Assembly (NCBI RefSeq): GCF_026239735.1
Contig: NZ_JAPIVT010000019.1
Coordinates: forward strand, 59,705-123,704
Direction of reading: 5' to 3'
Origin: Pedobacter sp. MC2016-05
GTDB lineage: Bacteria > Bacteroidota > Bacteroidia > Sphingobacteriales > Sphingobacteriaceae
Length of the DNA: 64,000 bases
Under the pieces are notes generated by a model, which saw nothing but the letters and a program-made list of their open reading frames with translations, was not told the origin of the DNA and searched no databases. Shown here piece by piece: positions 1-9,163 of this stretch. The number at the start of each line of letters is the position of its first letter. The stretch's first letter is position 1. The translations under genes were made by a program, and so were the position numbers.

Positions 1-89
1 GCAAAGGCTATTGAAATAAGGAAGGCAACGGCTAGACTAAAAGGTTTTAGTAGTTTATTAAATTGATACGGTGTCATATTGGTTTTCAT
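1..89 (-). CDS. Partial CDS at window edge, N-terminus of a probable exported or membrane protein
   Basis: On the minus strand an open frame begins with ATG at 89-87 (a second in-frame ATG lies at 77-75) and runs off the left edge of the window, giving 29 codons. The visible peptide has a short polar start (MKTNMTPYQ) followed by a Lys-containing segment and then a hydrophobic stretch (SLAVAFLISIAF), which looks like a signal peptide or first membrane helix. No family can be named from so little sequence. It is divergent from the metallophosphoesterase gene at 251. Confidence 0.5.
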   Translation of the reverse strand, partial: MKTNMTPYQFNKLLKPFSLAVAFLISIAF

Positions 90-250
90 TTGGTTAGCAG
101 ACTAATGTAAGTATATTAGCTAAAAAATAAACCAATATAAATGATTTGTTACCGAACATTTCCTGCAAAAGTTACCGAGTTTTAAATATGGAGATTTCGA
201 AACGTTTGTAGCTCTTTTTTGTTATTTTCATCTACATATTAATAGTTTCA

Positions 251-1336
251 ATGCGGAAGTTTTTACAAAGATTATTAGGTAAATGGGTAATTAGCCTCTC
301 TAACAAGTTTGGTTCTCGACCTAATCAGATACGTATTCACGAAGCATTGACGAAACTTTATGAGACTATTTTGGGCGAGCCCGGCAAACGAGGACTGGTT
401 TTCGATATGCAACCGGATGATAAGTTTATCATCTTTTCCGATCAGCATAAAGGCGCAAGAGACTATGCTGATGATTTCGCTCTGGCAGAGAAAAACTATT
501 TAGCGGCGCTTGCTCATTATCATCGAGAAAATTTTCATTACATCAACCTGGGAGATAGTGAAGAGCTATGGGAAAATTTAATGGAATCTGTAATTAAACA
601 CAATAAAGCTACTTTCGAGGCAGAGAAGGCATTTATACTCTCTGAATCGTTTACAAAAATATTCGGTAATCACGATTTGTATTGGGATAACGATCCACTT
701 GCTGGCCTCAACCTAAATAGAATTTACGGAAAAAAGATACCCATTTATGAGGGTGCGATTTTAAGAACGACTATAGCGAATAAAAAGTTAAATATTTTTC
801 TCACTCATGGTCATCAAGGTGATTTACAAAGTGACGGAAATTGGTTTAGTAAGTGGTTTGTTAGTACAATTTGGGCACCTTTGCAATCGTTCTTGCGAAT
901 TAACCCTAATACTCCGGCTTATGATAATCAGCTTAAAACCGAACATAACAGCATGATGTATAGCTGGCAAATAAAACAACAAAATACCTCGCTGATTACC
1001 GGGCATACGCATCAGCCAGTTTTTGCTTCGCTTACCCATTTGGAGCGGATCTATTTAAAGTTAAAAAGAGCGACCTTAAGTAATAATCAACAAGAAATTG
1101 ACTTATTAAATGCCGAATTGAAGAAAAGAATTCGGGAAGGGGATGAGGCGCCAGAATTTAAACAGTACAAACCGGGCTATTTTAATAGTGGTTGTTGTTG
1201 TTTTAGTGATGGCGACATTACGGGCATTGAAATTGAAAATGGAGTAATACGTTTAATCAAGTGGTCATTTCTGAAAAATGGAACTCCAGAAAGAATTGCG
1301 CTTGAGGAAATGAGCTTGGCAGAATTGCTCGATTAA
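251..1336 (+). CDS. Calcineurin-like metallophosphoesterase
   Basis: A 361-residue protein with all the metal-binding blocks of the calcineurin-like phosphoesterase fold in order: SDQH (63-66), GD (101-102), GNHD (139-142), HGH (186-188) and GHTH (251-254). These normally hold a dinuclear metal centre that hydrolyses phosphomonoesters or diesters; the substrate cannot be told from the sequence. There is no signal peptide, so it is probably cytoplasmic. A run of cysteines (SGCCCFSDGD) near residue 318 is unusual and may be structural. The last base of its stop codon, 1336, directly abuts the end of the convergent kinase gene at 1337, leaving no room for a terminator between them. Family assignment is firm; physiological role is unknown. 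Confidence 0.85.
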   Translation: MRKFLQRLLGKWVISLSNKFGSRPNQIRIHEALTKLYETILGEPGKRGLVFDMQPDDKFIIFSDQHKGARDYADDFALAEKNYLAALAHYHRENFHYINLGDSEELWENLMESVIKHNKATFEAEKAFILSESFTKIFGNHDLYWDNDPLAGLNLNRIYGKKIPIYEGAILRTTIANKKLNIFLTHGHQGDLQSDGNWFSKWFVSTIWAPLQSFLRINPNTPAYDNQLKTEHNSMMYSWQIKQQNTSLITGHTHQPVFASLTHLERIYLKLKRATLSNNQQEIDLLNAELKKRIREGDEAPEFKQYKPGYFNSGCCCFSDGDITGIEIENGVIRLIKWSFLKNGTPERIALEEMSLAELLD

Positions 1337-2479
1337 TTATTTAATAGGCAGCTGAACAAAAAAAGTAGTGCCCTTATTTTTGCCTTCACTCTCTGCCCAA
1401 ATTTTACCTTTATGCATATCTAAAAACATTTTTACAGCTGTAAGGCCCAAACCATTAGAATTTTCGCCATGAGTTGGTACGGCGCTTAGATCTGCAAATT
1501 TTATAAAAAGTCTTTCCAAATCAATATCATTTAAACCTACCCCTTCATCTTTAACAGCTATCGTAAGTAAATTTTCTTCTTGCTGATGCGACAATGTGAT
1601 GCTTCTATTTTCAGGAGAAAATTTAATTGAATTATGTAAGATGTGATAAAACAACGCCGTTATCTTTTCATGGTCGCCAAAAATTTCTAAAGCCGAATTT
1701 ATTTTAATATCAAAGTTTTGACTTTTTTTATTAGCTAGTGGCGCTAGTTTTTGGGTAACCGAATTTAAAATTTCTCTGAGATCAATTTTATTTTTTTGTG
1801 GTTTAAACGAACCACTTACTTTTTTAGCCGAGCTTAAAATTTCGTTTAAACTAGCGACCATTTTTTTTGATTGCAAATTAATTTTTGAAGCAATCAAGCC
1901 CGCTTTTTCATCGATGTTTGGCATTCTACTCACCAATTCCGATTGCAGAGAAATAGTGGTCATCGGATTTTTTAAATCGTGAATGAGCACATGCAAGCGA
2001 TCATCCTGTGCAGTTAGTGTTTGTCTGATGGCAATCCTGGTTTCTAATTTATCAATAACTAGTTCTGCTAATTTTGATAACATTTCTTTTTGTTTTTCCG
2101 TTGGTTCTGCCGTGATAGCGCCAAACACATAAAGCGCTCCAATTATAAAACGATCAGGAGATTTGATGGGTACAGCTATATATTTAGTTTGCTCATCACT
2201 TTTAGAGCTATTATTTGTTGTTGCCGCCCCGTAGTTTAAGTATTCTGGAGATAGAAAACTATCATTCTTTGACAATTCAATCTTCTTTCCAACTTCCGAT
2301 TTTATAAAAATATCATCGTTGGTTATAAAGCAAATTCCAGCATTTTCCACCTCAAAAATTGCAGCCGCCAACCAGCTAATATTGTCGTATGTGTGCTCTA
2401 CTGGCGAATTTAAAATTTCATAATATAAAAGTTTTTCTAATCGACTGTTGCTATTAATTGGGATAATGTTTTCAGGCAT
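1337..2479 (-). CDS. GAF-domain sensor histidine kinase
   Basis: A 380-residue soluble sensor kinase. Residues about 15-150 look like a GAF domain, the small-ligand or redox sensing module. The dimerisation and phospho-acceptor segment follows, with the H-box HDLKNPMT (phosphorylated His about 167). The ATPase domain shows the N-box (HILHNSIKFSPE), a G1 box (DEGVGLND) and a G2 box (NGLGLTAVK). It has no membrane helices, so it probably senses an intracellular signal. No response regulator is next to it, so it is an orphan kinase; the nearest single-domain receivers in the window are at 10134 and 12861. The input signal is unknown. Confidence 0.85.
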   Translation of the reverse strand: MPENIIPINSNSRLEKLLYYEILNSPVEHTYDNISWLAAAIFEVENAGICFITNDDIFIKSEVGKKIELSKNDSFLSPEYLNYGAATTNNSSKSDEQTKYIAVPIKSPDRFIIGALYVFGAITAEPTEKQKEMLSKLAELVIDKLETRIAIRQTLTAQDDRLHVLIHDLKNPMTTISLQSELVSRMPNIDEKAGLIASKINLQSKKMVASLNEILSSAKKVSGSFKPQKNKIDLREILNSVTQKLAPLANKKSQNFDIKINSALEIFGDHEKITALFYHILHNSIKFSPENRSITLSHQQEENLLTIAVKDEGVGLNDIDLERLFIKFADLSAVPTHGENSNGLGLTAVKMFLDMHKGKIWAESEGKNKGTTFFVQLPIK

Positions 2480-2648
2480 GATTGTATTTTTAGAATGCTG
2501 ATCCCGATGAGAACAACAATAATGTTAAAGGTAAAGATTATCCTCAAAAAGGATAAAAAAAGAAACAATTATATAGTAAATTTAGTTAATATACATATTG
2601 AAAATATTCGGATAAAGAATTCGAATTAACGATCAAATCAACATAAAA

Positions 2649-4121
2649 ATGAGATTATACATCGAACGAAAACCCGTTAAGGTAAACCCCGATACCAAAC
2701 GTGTTATTGCCCGTTTTTTTTTTAACGGAGAGGAAAGAGCACTTGAGGTGATCAGAAAAGTTTTAGAATTTTCTGACGAAAAAGTTTTCTCCTTAATTTC
2801 GCCAATTCTGCAGGAATACTCAAAAAGACATAGGAATATCACAAAGATTTTAAATCGACATTGTAAAAAACTTAAAAAGCAGTTTACCATATTAAATACT
2901 GATATGGAAGACCTTGATCAATATAAAAGGTTATTGATCGGTGCTTACTTTACACACGAATATTCAATTGAATCTGCTGCTTTTTTCAATCCCAGTATTG
3001 TAGATGATCCTGATCAAACGGATTTAGTGGAAGGTGAGAAAAGAGTAATTATAAGCTTCAGGGCTGTTGGAGAAGGCCACATTTCATCGATTGTTTTCCG
3101 AAGGGCATTAATTGATAAAAATAATAATATTCAGGTGCTGCCAGTGGGCGATTATGTAGATGAGGCTGAGGTGGTGAAAAATGCAATTTATGTTAAAAAG
3201 CTTTTTCTTAAAAAAGCTGCTTACGCACAAATAGATCCTTCGGTTTTAGAGGAGATTGAGGCTAAATTGGATGATAAGTTTGAGTATACGGCATTAAGTA
3301 ATATCATTAAAGATTCTAAAAGCTTACATAAAGATAACCCAGTCAAATCGATTGAATTCGATAAAGTGCTTTGGCTTTCTGATACCTACCACACAATAAG
3401 TTTTTCTAAAGATACCGATATTTCCGATCGTGTTATTTTTCCGATCTCAGAATTTGAACGAAAAGGAATTGAAGATGCCAGGTTTGTAAAATTTATAAAA
3501 GATGATGGAAGAGTGGTGTATTACGCCACTTACACCGCATTTGATGGATCGCTTATCATACCGAAATTGGTACAAACGGAGGATTTCTATGAATTTAAAG
3601 TGATTCCGCTTTATGGAGATGGTGCACAAAATAAAAATTTAGCATTATTCCCCCGTAAAATAAACGGGAAATATGTAATGATGAGTAGGATAGATGGGTG
3701 GAATAATTACATCATGTTCTCTGACAAAGTGAATGTTTGGGAAAATCCAATTTTGCTAAAACAGCCACGCTACTGTTGGGAGCTTGTACAAATAGGAAAC
3801 TGTGGTTCGCCGATTGAAACTGACAAGGGTTGGTTGGTAATAACCCATGGTGTTGGCCCAATGAGGAGATATTGTATCGGGGCAGTGTTGTTAGATTTAG
3901 ACGACCCAACCAAAGAAATAGGACATTTAATGGAACCACTAATTATACCCAATAATGATGAGCGTGAAGGCTATGTTCCAAACGTGGTCTATTCTTGTGG
4001 ATCAATAATCAGTAACGGCGAGCTTATTATCCCTTATGGTTTATCCGATTATAGTTCTTCATTCGCAACCGTAAATCTAGAGTTACTTCTAAATCGTTTA
4101 TTAGAAAACAACGATAAATAG
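2649..4121 (+). CDS. GH130 family glycosidase or phosphorylase (mannoside-active)
   Basis: A 490-residue protein whose C-terminal two thirds (about 125-480) match the five-bladed propeller of glycoside hydrolase family 130. Visible hallmarks are the segment with SPIETDKGWLVITHGV (around 395), the following RRYCIGAVLLDLDDP, and a final block with GYVPNVVYSCG and IIPYGLSD. GH130 enzymes phosphorolyse or hydrolyse beta-mannosides. The N-terminal 120 residues are a helical, basic extension seen in one group of the family. It converges with a GT4 glycosyltransferase gene across a shared terminator, suggesting a linked role in making or trimming a mannose-containing glycan (inference). A run of ten T (2714-2723) lies inside the coding region, encoding three Phe residues. 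Whether it is a phosphorylase or a hydrolase is not decided here. Confidence 0.8.
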   Translation: MRLYIERKPVKVNPDTKRVIARFFFNGEERALEVIRKVLEFSDEKVFSLISPILQEYSKRHRNITKILNRHCKKLKKQFTILNTDMEDLDQYKRLLIGAYFTHEYSIESAAFFNPSIVDDPDQTDLVEGEKRVIISFRAVGEGHISSIVFRRALIDKNNNIQVLPVGDYVDEAEVVKNAIYVKKLFLKKAAYAQIDPSVLEEIEAKLDDKFEYTALSNIIKDSKSLHKDNPVKSIEFDKVLWLSDTYHTISFSKDTDISDRVIFPISEFERKGIEDARFVKFIKDDGRVVYYATYTAFDGSLIIPKLVQTEDFYEFKVIPLYGDGAQNKNLALFPRKINGKYVMMSRIDGWNNYIMFSDKVNVWENPILLKQPRYCWELVQIGNCGSPIETDKGWLVITHGVGPMRRYCIGAVLLDLDDPTKEIGHLMEPLIIPNNDEREGYVPNVVYSCGSIISNGELIIPYGLSDYSSSFATVNLELLLNRLLENNDK

Positions 4122-4137
4122 TTAAACTCTAATGCAC

Positions 4138-4177
4138 AAAAAAAGGCTGAATCAGATGATGGATCAGCCTTTTTTTA
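4138..4177. terminator. Bidirectional intrinsic terminator
   Basis: A 13-bp stem (A-rich arm ending AGGCTGA, 4138-4150; TCAGCC plus T run, 4164-4176) with a 13-nt loop. The A run on one side and T run on the other let it serve both the GH130 gene and the convergent glycosyltransferase gene. Confidence 0.85.
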
Positions 4178-4191
4178 TTTACTCGAACAGT

Positions 4192-6465
4192 CTATTTTTC
4201 TACTTTTTCATTTTCTACTAACGGAGAAGATAACGTTGCATATTCAGCTTCGGCAGCCTTTAATACGGCTAGGTGGGAGATAAAATAAGCTAGCGTACTT
4301 TCAGCGCCTTGATTTCTGTTCACACTGTTAAACTGTAAGCCATCGGCACAGCCATGTGTTTCAAAATCGTACAAAGGAATATGGAGGCTGTTTTTGCCTA
4401 AAAACCACTCGTAACTCACCTGCATCAAGTTAAGGTATTTCTCATCTTTAGTAATTTCATAGGTTTTTGCATAGAGCAGTACCATAGCCATCGTTTCAAT
4501 AGCTTGCTGATCATATATTGGATTTTTACCATGCTTTTTCATCCAACCATCATTCCCAACTGGATTCAAATAACCATTTTCAAATGAAAAATTATTTAAA
4601 AACTCAATACTCTCCATGGCAATTTTATACGATTCTGTATTACCGGTAGCTTCATAGTGATGAAGAAGCGCCAACGGTAAAATGGCATTATCGTAAGTCA
4701 AAATATCTTCAAACCAATGCCATTCGCCATCTTTATTAATGTTATACGCTTGTTTAAGTGTATTTGCCAAGGTGTTAATTTCATTGATTAGTAATTCATC
4801 ACCATGGTGGGTTTTTAAATAATAAGCTACTCCAATGATGGTGTTAGCCTGGCCTCTCAAATATTTCAAACTTTTAAAATGAGAAACGGAATGTGAGAAT
4901 AATTCTCTTCCGAATTCTCGGTAAGAGTTATTTGGCGCAACATTTATCAAATAACCTAATGACCAAATGGTACGACCAAACGAATCTTCAGATCCAACTT
5001 CATCCAGATAATTTCTATTAAAGCTTAAAAAATTCCTAAAATTTCCATCTTCCCGCTGCATGTATTGAATGAAACTTAAATAGACTGGAATTAGCTTCAG
5101 CGCTTTTTGATTTTTATATTGCTCAAAAGCCATTAATGCCATAATTAATGCTCTGGCATTATCATCTATACAGTATCCTTCCTTCAAATTCGGAATTCCA
5201 AAACGGGCATGCTGTATAATTCCCGTATCATCAGTCAACAGAGAAATATGACTTAAATTTAGAGCCGGCATTCCTTCAACATCAATAATCGGCGGCACAA
5301 CTCTCAATGGTTTCTGACCTGCGAATAACGCCTCCTCTAAAACGTTCATGTAAACATTTCCAATAGCTGGCCACCTTAAATTTAATCCATATTGGTATGC
5401 ATTTGATTTATGTTGTTGATGCTTATTTTGATCATTTAATAATTCATTCACCACATTTGCTAGCTGCTCATCGTTTTTAAAATCGAACAACTTACCTCTG
5501 TTATCTGCAAGTAATTCTTGCGCATGCCAATAGGGAGTTGAAACTACAGCTGCACCTGCTCCAATAGCATATGATAATGTTCCACTGGTGATTTGCGCTT
5601 CATTTAAATACGGGGTAACATAAATGTAGCAGGCAGTTAAATATTGATGTAATTCCTCTTCAGAGACAAATTTATTTACGAATGAGATATTATTTTCCAC
5701 ACCCAGCTCCTTAGCCAAAGCTTTAAGGCTATCGCGATATTCCTCTCCATTATGTTTAACAACACCTGGGTGTGTGTTTCCTAAAATCACATATAAAACA
5801 TCAGGATGTTGGGCGACAATGCTCGGAAGCGCTTTTATCATCGTTTCTAATCCCTTATTACGACTAATTAAGCCAAAGGTGAATAGCACTTTTCTATTTC
5901 TAAATAATTCACTTTTAGCAACTTCATTATTTAAAATCGGCTCCAGATCTGGAACACCATGTTCAATTAATTTTATTGATGATTGTGGAATTTGGTAAAT
6001 GCTGGTTAAAAATAAAACTGCTTTTTTACTCATCACCACTATTTTCGAAGATTTTAATGCAATCTCTTTAATAATGGTTTGCTGCATGAAATTGGGTTCT
6101 TTTAATACCGTATGTAAGATGGTAATGAAAGGCTTTTTTAATCTATTGATAAATGAGAGTAAAAATACCCCGCTATTACCACCATAAATTCCAAATTCGT
6201 GTTCGATTATGCAGGTTTCAATATCACTGTTATTTATGAAATCTGCAGCTTCTAAATAATCTTGCTGATTCTGCTGTCTGATTACAAACTTAACTTCCTT
6301 CGGATAGGCATGCTCATCAAGATTATCTGATTCATTTAATGCAGCAACGAAACTGTTTTGAGCATCATAAGAAGAGTTTAAGCTTAAGGCGTTAACTAAA
6401 TTCTGATTGAATGTTGCTAACCCGCATTCGCGTGGAGGATAAGTGGATATGTATGCAATCTTCAT
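4192..6465 (-). CDS. GT4 family glycosyltransferase with C-terminal toroid domain
   Basis: A 757-residue two-domain protein. Residues 1 to about 390 are a GT-B glycosyltransferase of family 4: an N-terminal Rossmann half beginning MKIAYISTYPPRECGLATF, a nucleotide-sugar half opening with FGLISRNKGLETMIKALP, and a C-terminal E-rich motif near NEAQITSG. Residues about 395-740 form a second, helical part with repeated Trp/Tyr/His-rich segments (CIDDNARAL, WSLGYL, HWFEDILTYDNA, YDQQAIETMA), typical of an alpha/alpha toroid as found in glycan-processing enzymes. No signal peptide is seen. Pairing with a GH130 gene points to mannose or a related sugar as donor or product (inference). Fusion of a retaining glycosyltransferase to a toroid is known in Bacteroidota, but the reaction has not been inferred from sequence. 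Confidence 0.8.
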   Translation of the reverse strand: MKIAYISTYPPRECGLATFNQNLVNALSLNSSYDAQNSFVAALNESDNLDEHAYPKEVKFVIRQQNQQDYLEAADFINNSDIETCIIEHEFGIYGGNSGVFLLSFINRLKKPFITILHTVLKEPNFMQQTIIKEIALKSSKIVVMSKKAVLFLTSIYQIPQSSIKLIEHGVPDLEPILNNEVAKSELFRNRKVLFTFGLISRNKGLETMIKALPSIVAQHPDVLYVILGNTHPGVVKHNGEEYRDSLKALAKELGVENNISFVNKFVSEEELHQYLTACYIYVTPYLNEAQITSGTLSYAIGAGAAVVSTPYWHAQELLADNRGKLFDFKNDEQLANVVNELLNDQNKHQQHKSNAYQYGLNLRWPAIGNVYMNVLEEALFAGQKPLRVVPPIIDVEGMPALNLSHISLLTDDTGIIQHARFGIPNLKEGYCIDDNARALIMALMAFEQYKNQKALKLIPVYLSFIQYMQREDGNFRNFLSFNRNYLDEVGSEDSFGRTIWSLGYLINVAPNNSYREFGRELFSHSVSHFKSLKYLRGQANTIIGVAYYLKTHHGDELLINEINTLANTLKQAYNINKDGEWHWFEDILTYDNAILPLALLHHYEATGNTESYKIAMESIEFLNNFSFENGYLNPVGNDGWMKKHGKNPIYDQQAIETMAMVLLYAKTYEITKDEKYLNLMQVSYEWFLGKNSLHIPLYDFETHGCADGLQFNSVNRNQGAESTLAYFISHLAVLKAAEAEYATLSSPLVENEKVEK

Positions 6466-6600
6466 AAGTACTAATAGGTTGATATACCTTATTTAACATA
6501 GCCGATGGTAAATGGTTTTGTTTTCGATAGATTTCTCTTGATTATGACAAAACAATATGAATTATCGCCTTGTTACCTATAAAATTTAAACATCATTGCT

Positions 6601-7371
6601 ATGAGATCGATTTGGAAAGGTTCAATTGGATTCGGTTTAGTTAATATTCCTGTAAAATTGTTTTCGGGAGTGCAAACTACACACCTTGATTTTGATATGC
6701 TTGATGAACGCGATCATGAAAAAATTAGGTACATGCGTGTAAATGATAAAACGCATAAGGAAGTACCTTTTGATAAAATTGTTAAAGGACATTTTCTGAA
6801 AGACAAATACATTATTTTAGATAAACACGATTTCGAAGAAGCTTCACCAGAAAAAACTAAAATTATCGAACTCGAAAATTTTGTCGATATCAAAGAGATT
6901 AATCCTATTTATTACGAAACATCATATTATACCGAACCAGAGAAGCAGGGTCGAAAGGCTTATGCACTGCTATTAAAAGCATTAGAAAAATCTGGCAAAG
7001 CCGGTGTAGCTCGGTTTGTTTTAAGAAATACCGAAAACCTTTGCGTTATTCATCCTATGGAAGGCGTAATTGTGATTACCAAAATTCGGTTTGAACAAGA
7101 GATTAGAAGTTTATCAGACATTAATAAAGTAACGGATATCACAATTACCAAAAAGGAGATGGATGTCGGTTTAGCATTAATTAAACAATATAGTTCGAAA
7201 TTTGATTTAAGTGCTTTTAAGGATGACTACAGCGAAGAATTGTTAAAAATAATCAAGGCAAAAGCCAAAGGCAAAAGGGCCACAGTGAAGAAAATGAAAC
7301 CACAAAAAGCGACGAGCGATGATTTATACGATCAATTGATGCAAAGTTTGGGATCAAAAAAAGGAGCTTAA
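6601..7371 (+). CDS. ku: Ku protein, non-homologous end joining
   Basis: A 256-residue protein matching the bacterial Ku core along its whole length: it opens with MRSIWKGSIGFGLVNIPVKLF and contains the ring-forming beta-barrel segments (YMRVNDKTHKEVPFDKIVKGH, FVLRNTENLCVIHPMEG). Bacterial Ku is a homodimer that encircles DNA ends and recruits the ligase LigD for non-homologous end joining. The C-terminal tail is Lys-rich (KAKAKGKRATVKKMKPQK), as in other Ku proteins, and probably contacts DNA. The partner ligase is not in this window. It stands alone: the upstream gene is divergent and a strong terminator follows. Such systems mostly act in stationary phase or after desiccation or irradiation in other bacteria. 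Confidence 0.93.
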   Translation: MRSIWKGSIGFGLVNIPVKLFSGVQTTHLDFDMLDERDHEKIRYMRVNDKTHKEVPFDKIVKGHFLKDKYIILDKHDFEEASPEKTKIIELENFVDIKEINPIYYETSYYTEPEKQGRKAYALLLKALEKSGKAGVARFVLRNTENLCVIHPMEGVIVITKIRFEQEIRSLSDINKVTDITITKKEMDVGLALIKQYSSKFDLSAFKDDYSEELLKIIKAKAKGKRATVKKMKPQKATSDDLYDQLMQSLGSKKGA

Positions 7372-7385
7372 GTGTGTTGGATTGA

Positions 7386-7418
7386 AAAAAAAAAGGAGGC
7401 CTTATTGCCTCCTTTTTT
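7386..7418. terminator. Bidirectional intrinsic terminator
   Basis: Stem AAAAAGGAGGC (7390-7400) with GCCTCCTTTTTT (7407-7418), six-base loop. It lies between the convergent ku and esterase genes and has runs suitable for both directions. Confidence 0.9.
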
Positions 7419-7425
7419 CGTTATC

Positions 7426-8544
7426 TTATTTAAAGGCAAACTTTAACTGTTCTGCTGCATAAGCTTGAGCCGCTTTAGCTTCTGGAACAACAAGGGCCAT
7501 TCCGAAAAATTCATGTGTTACTCCCTCATAATTTCTGCTATTCACCTTCACGCCAGCTTCAGATAGTTTATTGGCTAATATTGTTCCATCATCATGCAAA
7601 GGATCAATTTCTGCAGTTATGATAGTGGTAGGAGGTAAGCCTTTTAGATTTGCATTTACCAGCGAAATTTTTGGATTTTGTGCTTCAATCATTGTGGTTA
7701 AGTATTTCTCTGTAAACCAACCCATCATTGCTTTATTTAATGGTTTAGCATTGGCATAAAGCTTATAAGATTCAGTATCCATATTTGATTGTGCAATAGG
7801 ATATATCAAAACCTCGTGTAAAGGGATCATTATATTTTTATCTCTTGCTGTAATAGATACATTCGCAGCCAAATTGCCACCGGCACTCTCGCCAACAACA
7901 GCAATTTTCGCTGGGTCACCTTTTAGACTAACTGCATTTTTAACTACCCATTCATAAGCGGCAAACGCATCGTTGTGCGCCGTCGGGAATTTACTTTCTG
8001 GAGCAAGCCTGTAGGCAACTGATACCACTACAGCATTAACCTGCTCGGCTAATCCCTGTGCAGAGGCATTATAAACATCTAAGTTTGCAATAACAAAACC
8101 GCCACCATGATAATAAACAATCAAAGGATAGGGACCATTTCCGGCTTTAGGGGTATAAATGCGGACATGAATTTTTCCACCAGCAACATTAATGTCTTTA
8201 CCGCTGGTATCAACTTGAGGTGCTGGAACTTCGATCTCATTTTGCTTTACTAAATCCATAACGGCATCAGTTGGCGTGTGGTTTTTACGAGCAGCAGCTG
8301 GGTCTAACGTTTCCAAAGGCTGATCTCCATAACTCGCTAGCTTTTCAATTACAGTTTGCATTTCCGGTTTAATTGTTTTGCCCCATTCTGGCGGAGGACC
8401 AGCGGGTTTTAACGCCACGACAGCTGACGAATCGGCCATTACAGAATCTGTAGTGTTTGTTGTTTTATCTCCACTGGTGCAGGCAGATAGTGAGATCGCC
8501 AGCGCAAAAAAGGCAGATGACAACTTTAATAAATTGGTTTTCAT
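7426..8544 (-). CDS. Lipoprotein alpha/beta-hydrolase (HSL-type esterase)
   Basis: A 372-residue exported enzyme. The N-terminus is a lipoprotein signal (hydrophobic core then LSAC, acylated Cys 22), followed by an Asp/Ser/Thr/Pro-rich linker to about residue 50. The catalytic domain is of the hormone-sensitive-lipase type: HGGG oxyanion-hole motif (146-149), nucleophile elbow GESAGG (Ser 220), Asp 314 in EIDPL and His 344 in THEF. Enzymes of this group hydrolyse short-chain esters. Anchoring in the membrane facing the periplasm or cell surface is expected from the lipobox. It ends in the terminator shared with ku. The natural substrate is not known. Confidence 0.88.
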   Translation of the reverse strand: MKTNLLKLSSAFFALAISLSACTSGDKTTNTTDSVMADSSAVVALKPAGPPPEWGKTIKPEMQTVIEKLASYGDQPLETLDPAAARKNHTPTDAVMDLVKQNEIEVPAPQVDTSGKDINVAGGKIHVRIYTPKAGNGPYPLIVYYHGGGFVIANLDVYNASAQGLAEQVNAVVVSVAYRLAPESKFPTAHNDAFAAYEWVVKNAVSLKGDPAKIAVVGESAGGNLAANVSITARDKNIMIPLHEVLIYPIAQSNMDTESYKLYANAKPLNKAMMGWFTEKYLTTMIEAQNPKISLVNANLKGLPPTTIITAEIDPLHDDGTILANKLSEAGVKVNSRNYEGVTHEFFGMALVVPEAKAAQAYAAEQLKFAFK

Positions 8545-8683
8545 AGGAATTTTAGTTTTTATAAATGCTTTTTCTATAACGTTATCAAGAAGTTAGGGTT
8601 TCGTTTTACGTACAACCTTTTAGAATTTAGTCCCTTTCCAAACATCTACACCAATAAACTTGTTCTATAAAAAACTAAATAAT

Positions 8684-9052
8684 ATGTTAACAGAAATTAC
8701 AGGGTTACCCGATAATGTATTTGGTGTGAGGGCTACCGGCGAAGTTACCAGTGATGATTTGAAGAACGTATTGCTGCCAGGCTTAAAACGAACTGCAGAT
8801 CGATTTGACGAAATAAGGTATTTATTGGTGTTGGAAACTGATGTAAAGAATTTTACCGCTGGTGCCTGGGTTCAAGATGCTAAGGCGGGGTTACAAAATT
8901 TCACTAAATGGAAGAAGATAGCTGTTGTAAGCCACGAGAAAAGTGTAGAATGGTTTTCAGATGCATTCTCAATAGCAACTCCAGGTTCATCAAAAGGTTT
9001 TAAACCAGATGAACTAGAAGAAGCCAAAGCGTGGTTAATTACTGATAACTAA
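8684..9052 (+). CDS. STAS/SEC14-like (SpoIIAA-like) domain protein
   Basis: A 122-residue single-domain protein resembling the SpoIIAA-like family (alternating hydrophobic strands, TGEVTSDDL near the start, and a C-terminal helix pair with PDELEEAKAWL). Members are small cytoplasmic proteins of uncertain, probably binding or regulatory, function. The ATG at 8684 is preferred to an in-frame TTG at 8660, because ATG gives the usual family length and the eight extra residues look unrelated. It sits upstream of a Lys-rich peptide and an MscS channel on the same strand. A role in membrane stress is only a guess. Confidence 0.7.
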   Translation: MLTEITGLPDNVFGVRATGEVTSDDLKNVLLPGLKRTADRFDEIRYLLVLETDVKNFTAGAWVQDAKAGLQNFTKWKKIAVVSHEKSVEWFSDAFSIATPGSSKGFKPDELEEAKAWLITDN

Positions 9053-9163
9053 ATTAAATATTCAACTATGAAATCCGCTCCCTTTCACGCCGTAATCGGG
9101 ATGAATAATTCAGCTAGCGCATGCAGTGAGTAGGGTTTTGTTAACTTAAATAATTAAAAACAG

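Noticed and set aside
2540..2556. TATCCT...AGGATA hairpin between kinase and GH130 genes
   Set aside because: Six-base stem with no T run in either direction and both neighbours divergent; too weak to call.
9068..9133. 21-codon open frame between the STAS-like and Lys-rich genes
   Set aside because: Too short, no hydrophobic or repeat pattern, and no conserved-looking composition; not supportable as a gene.
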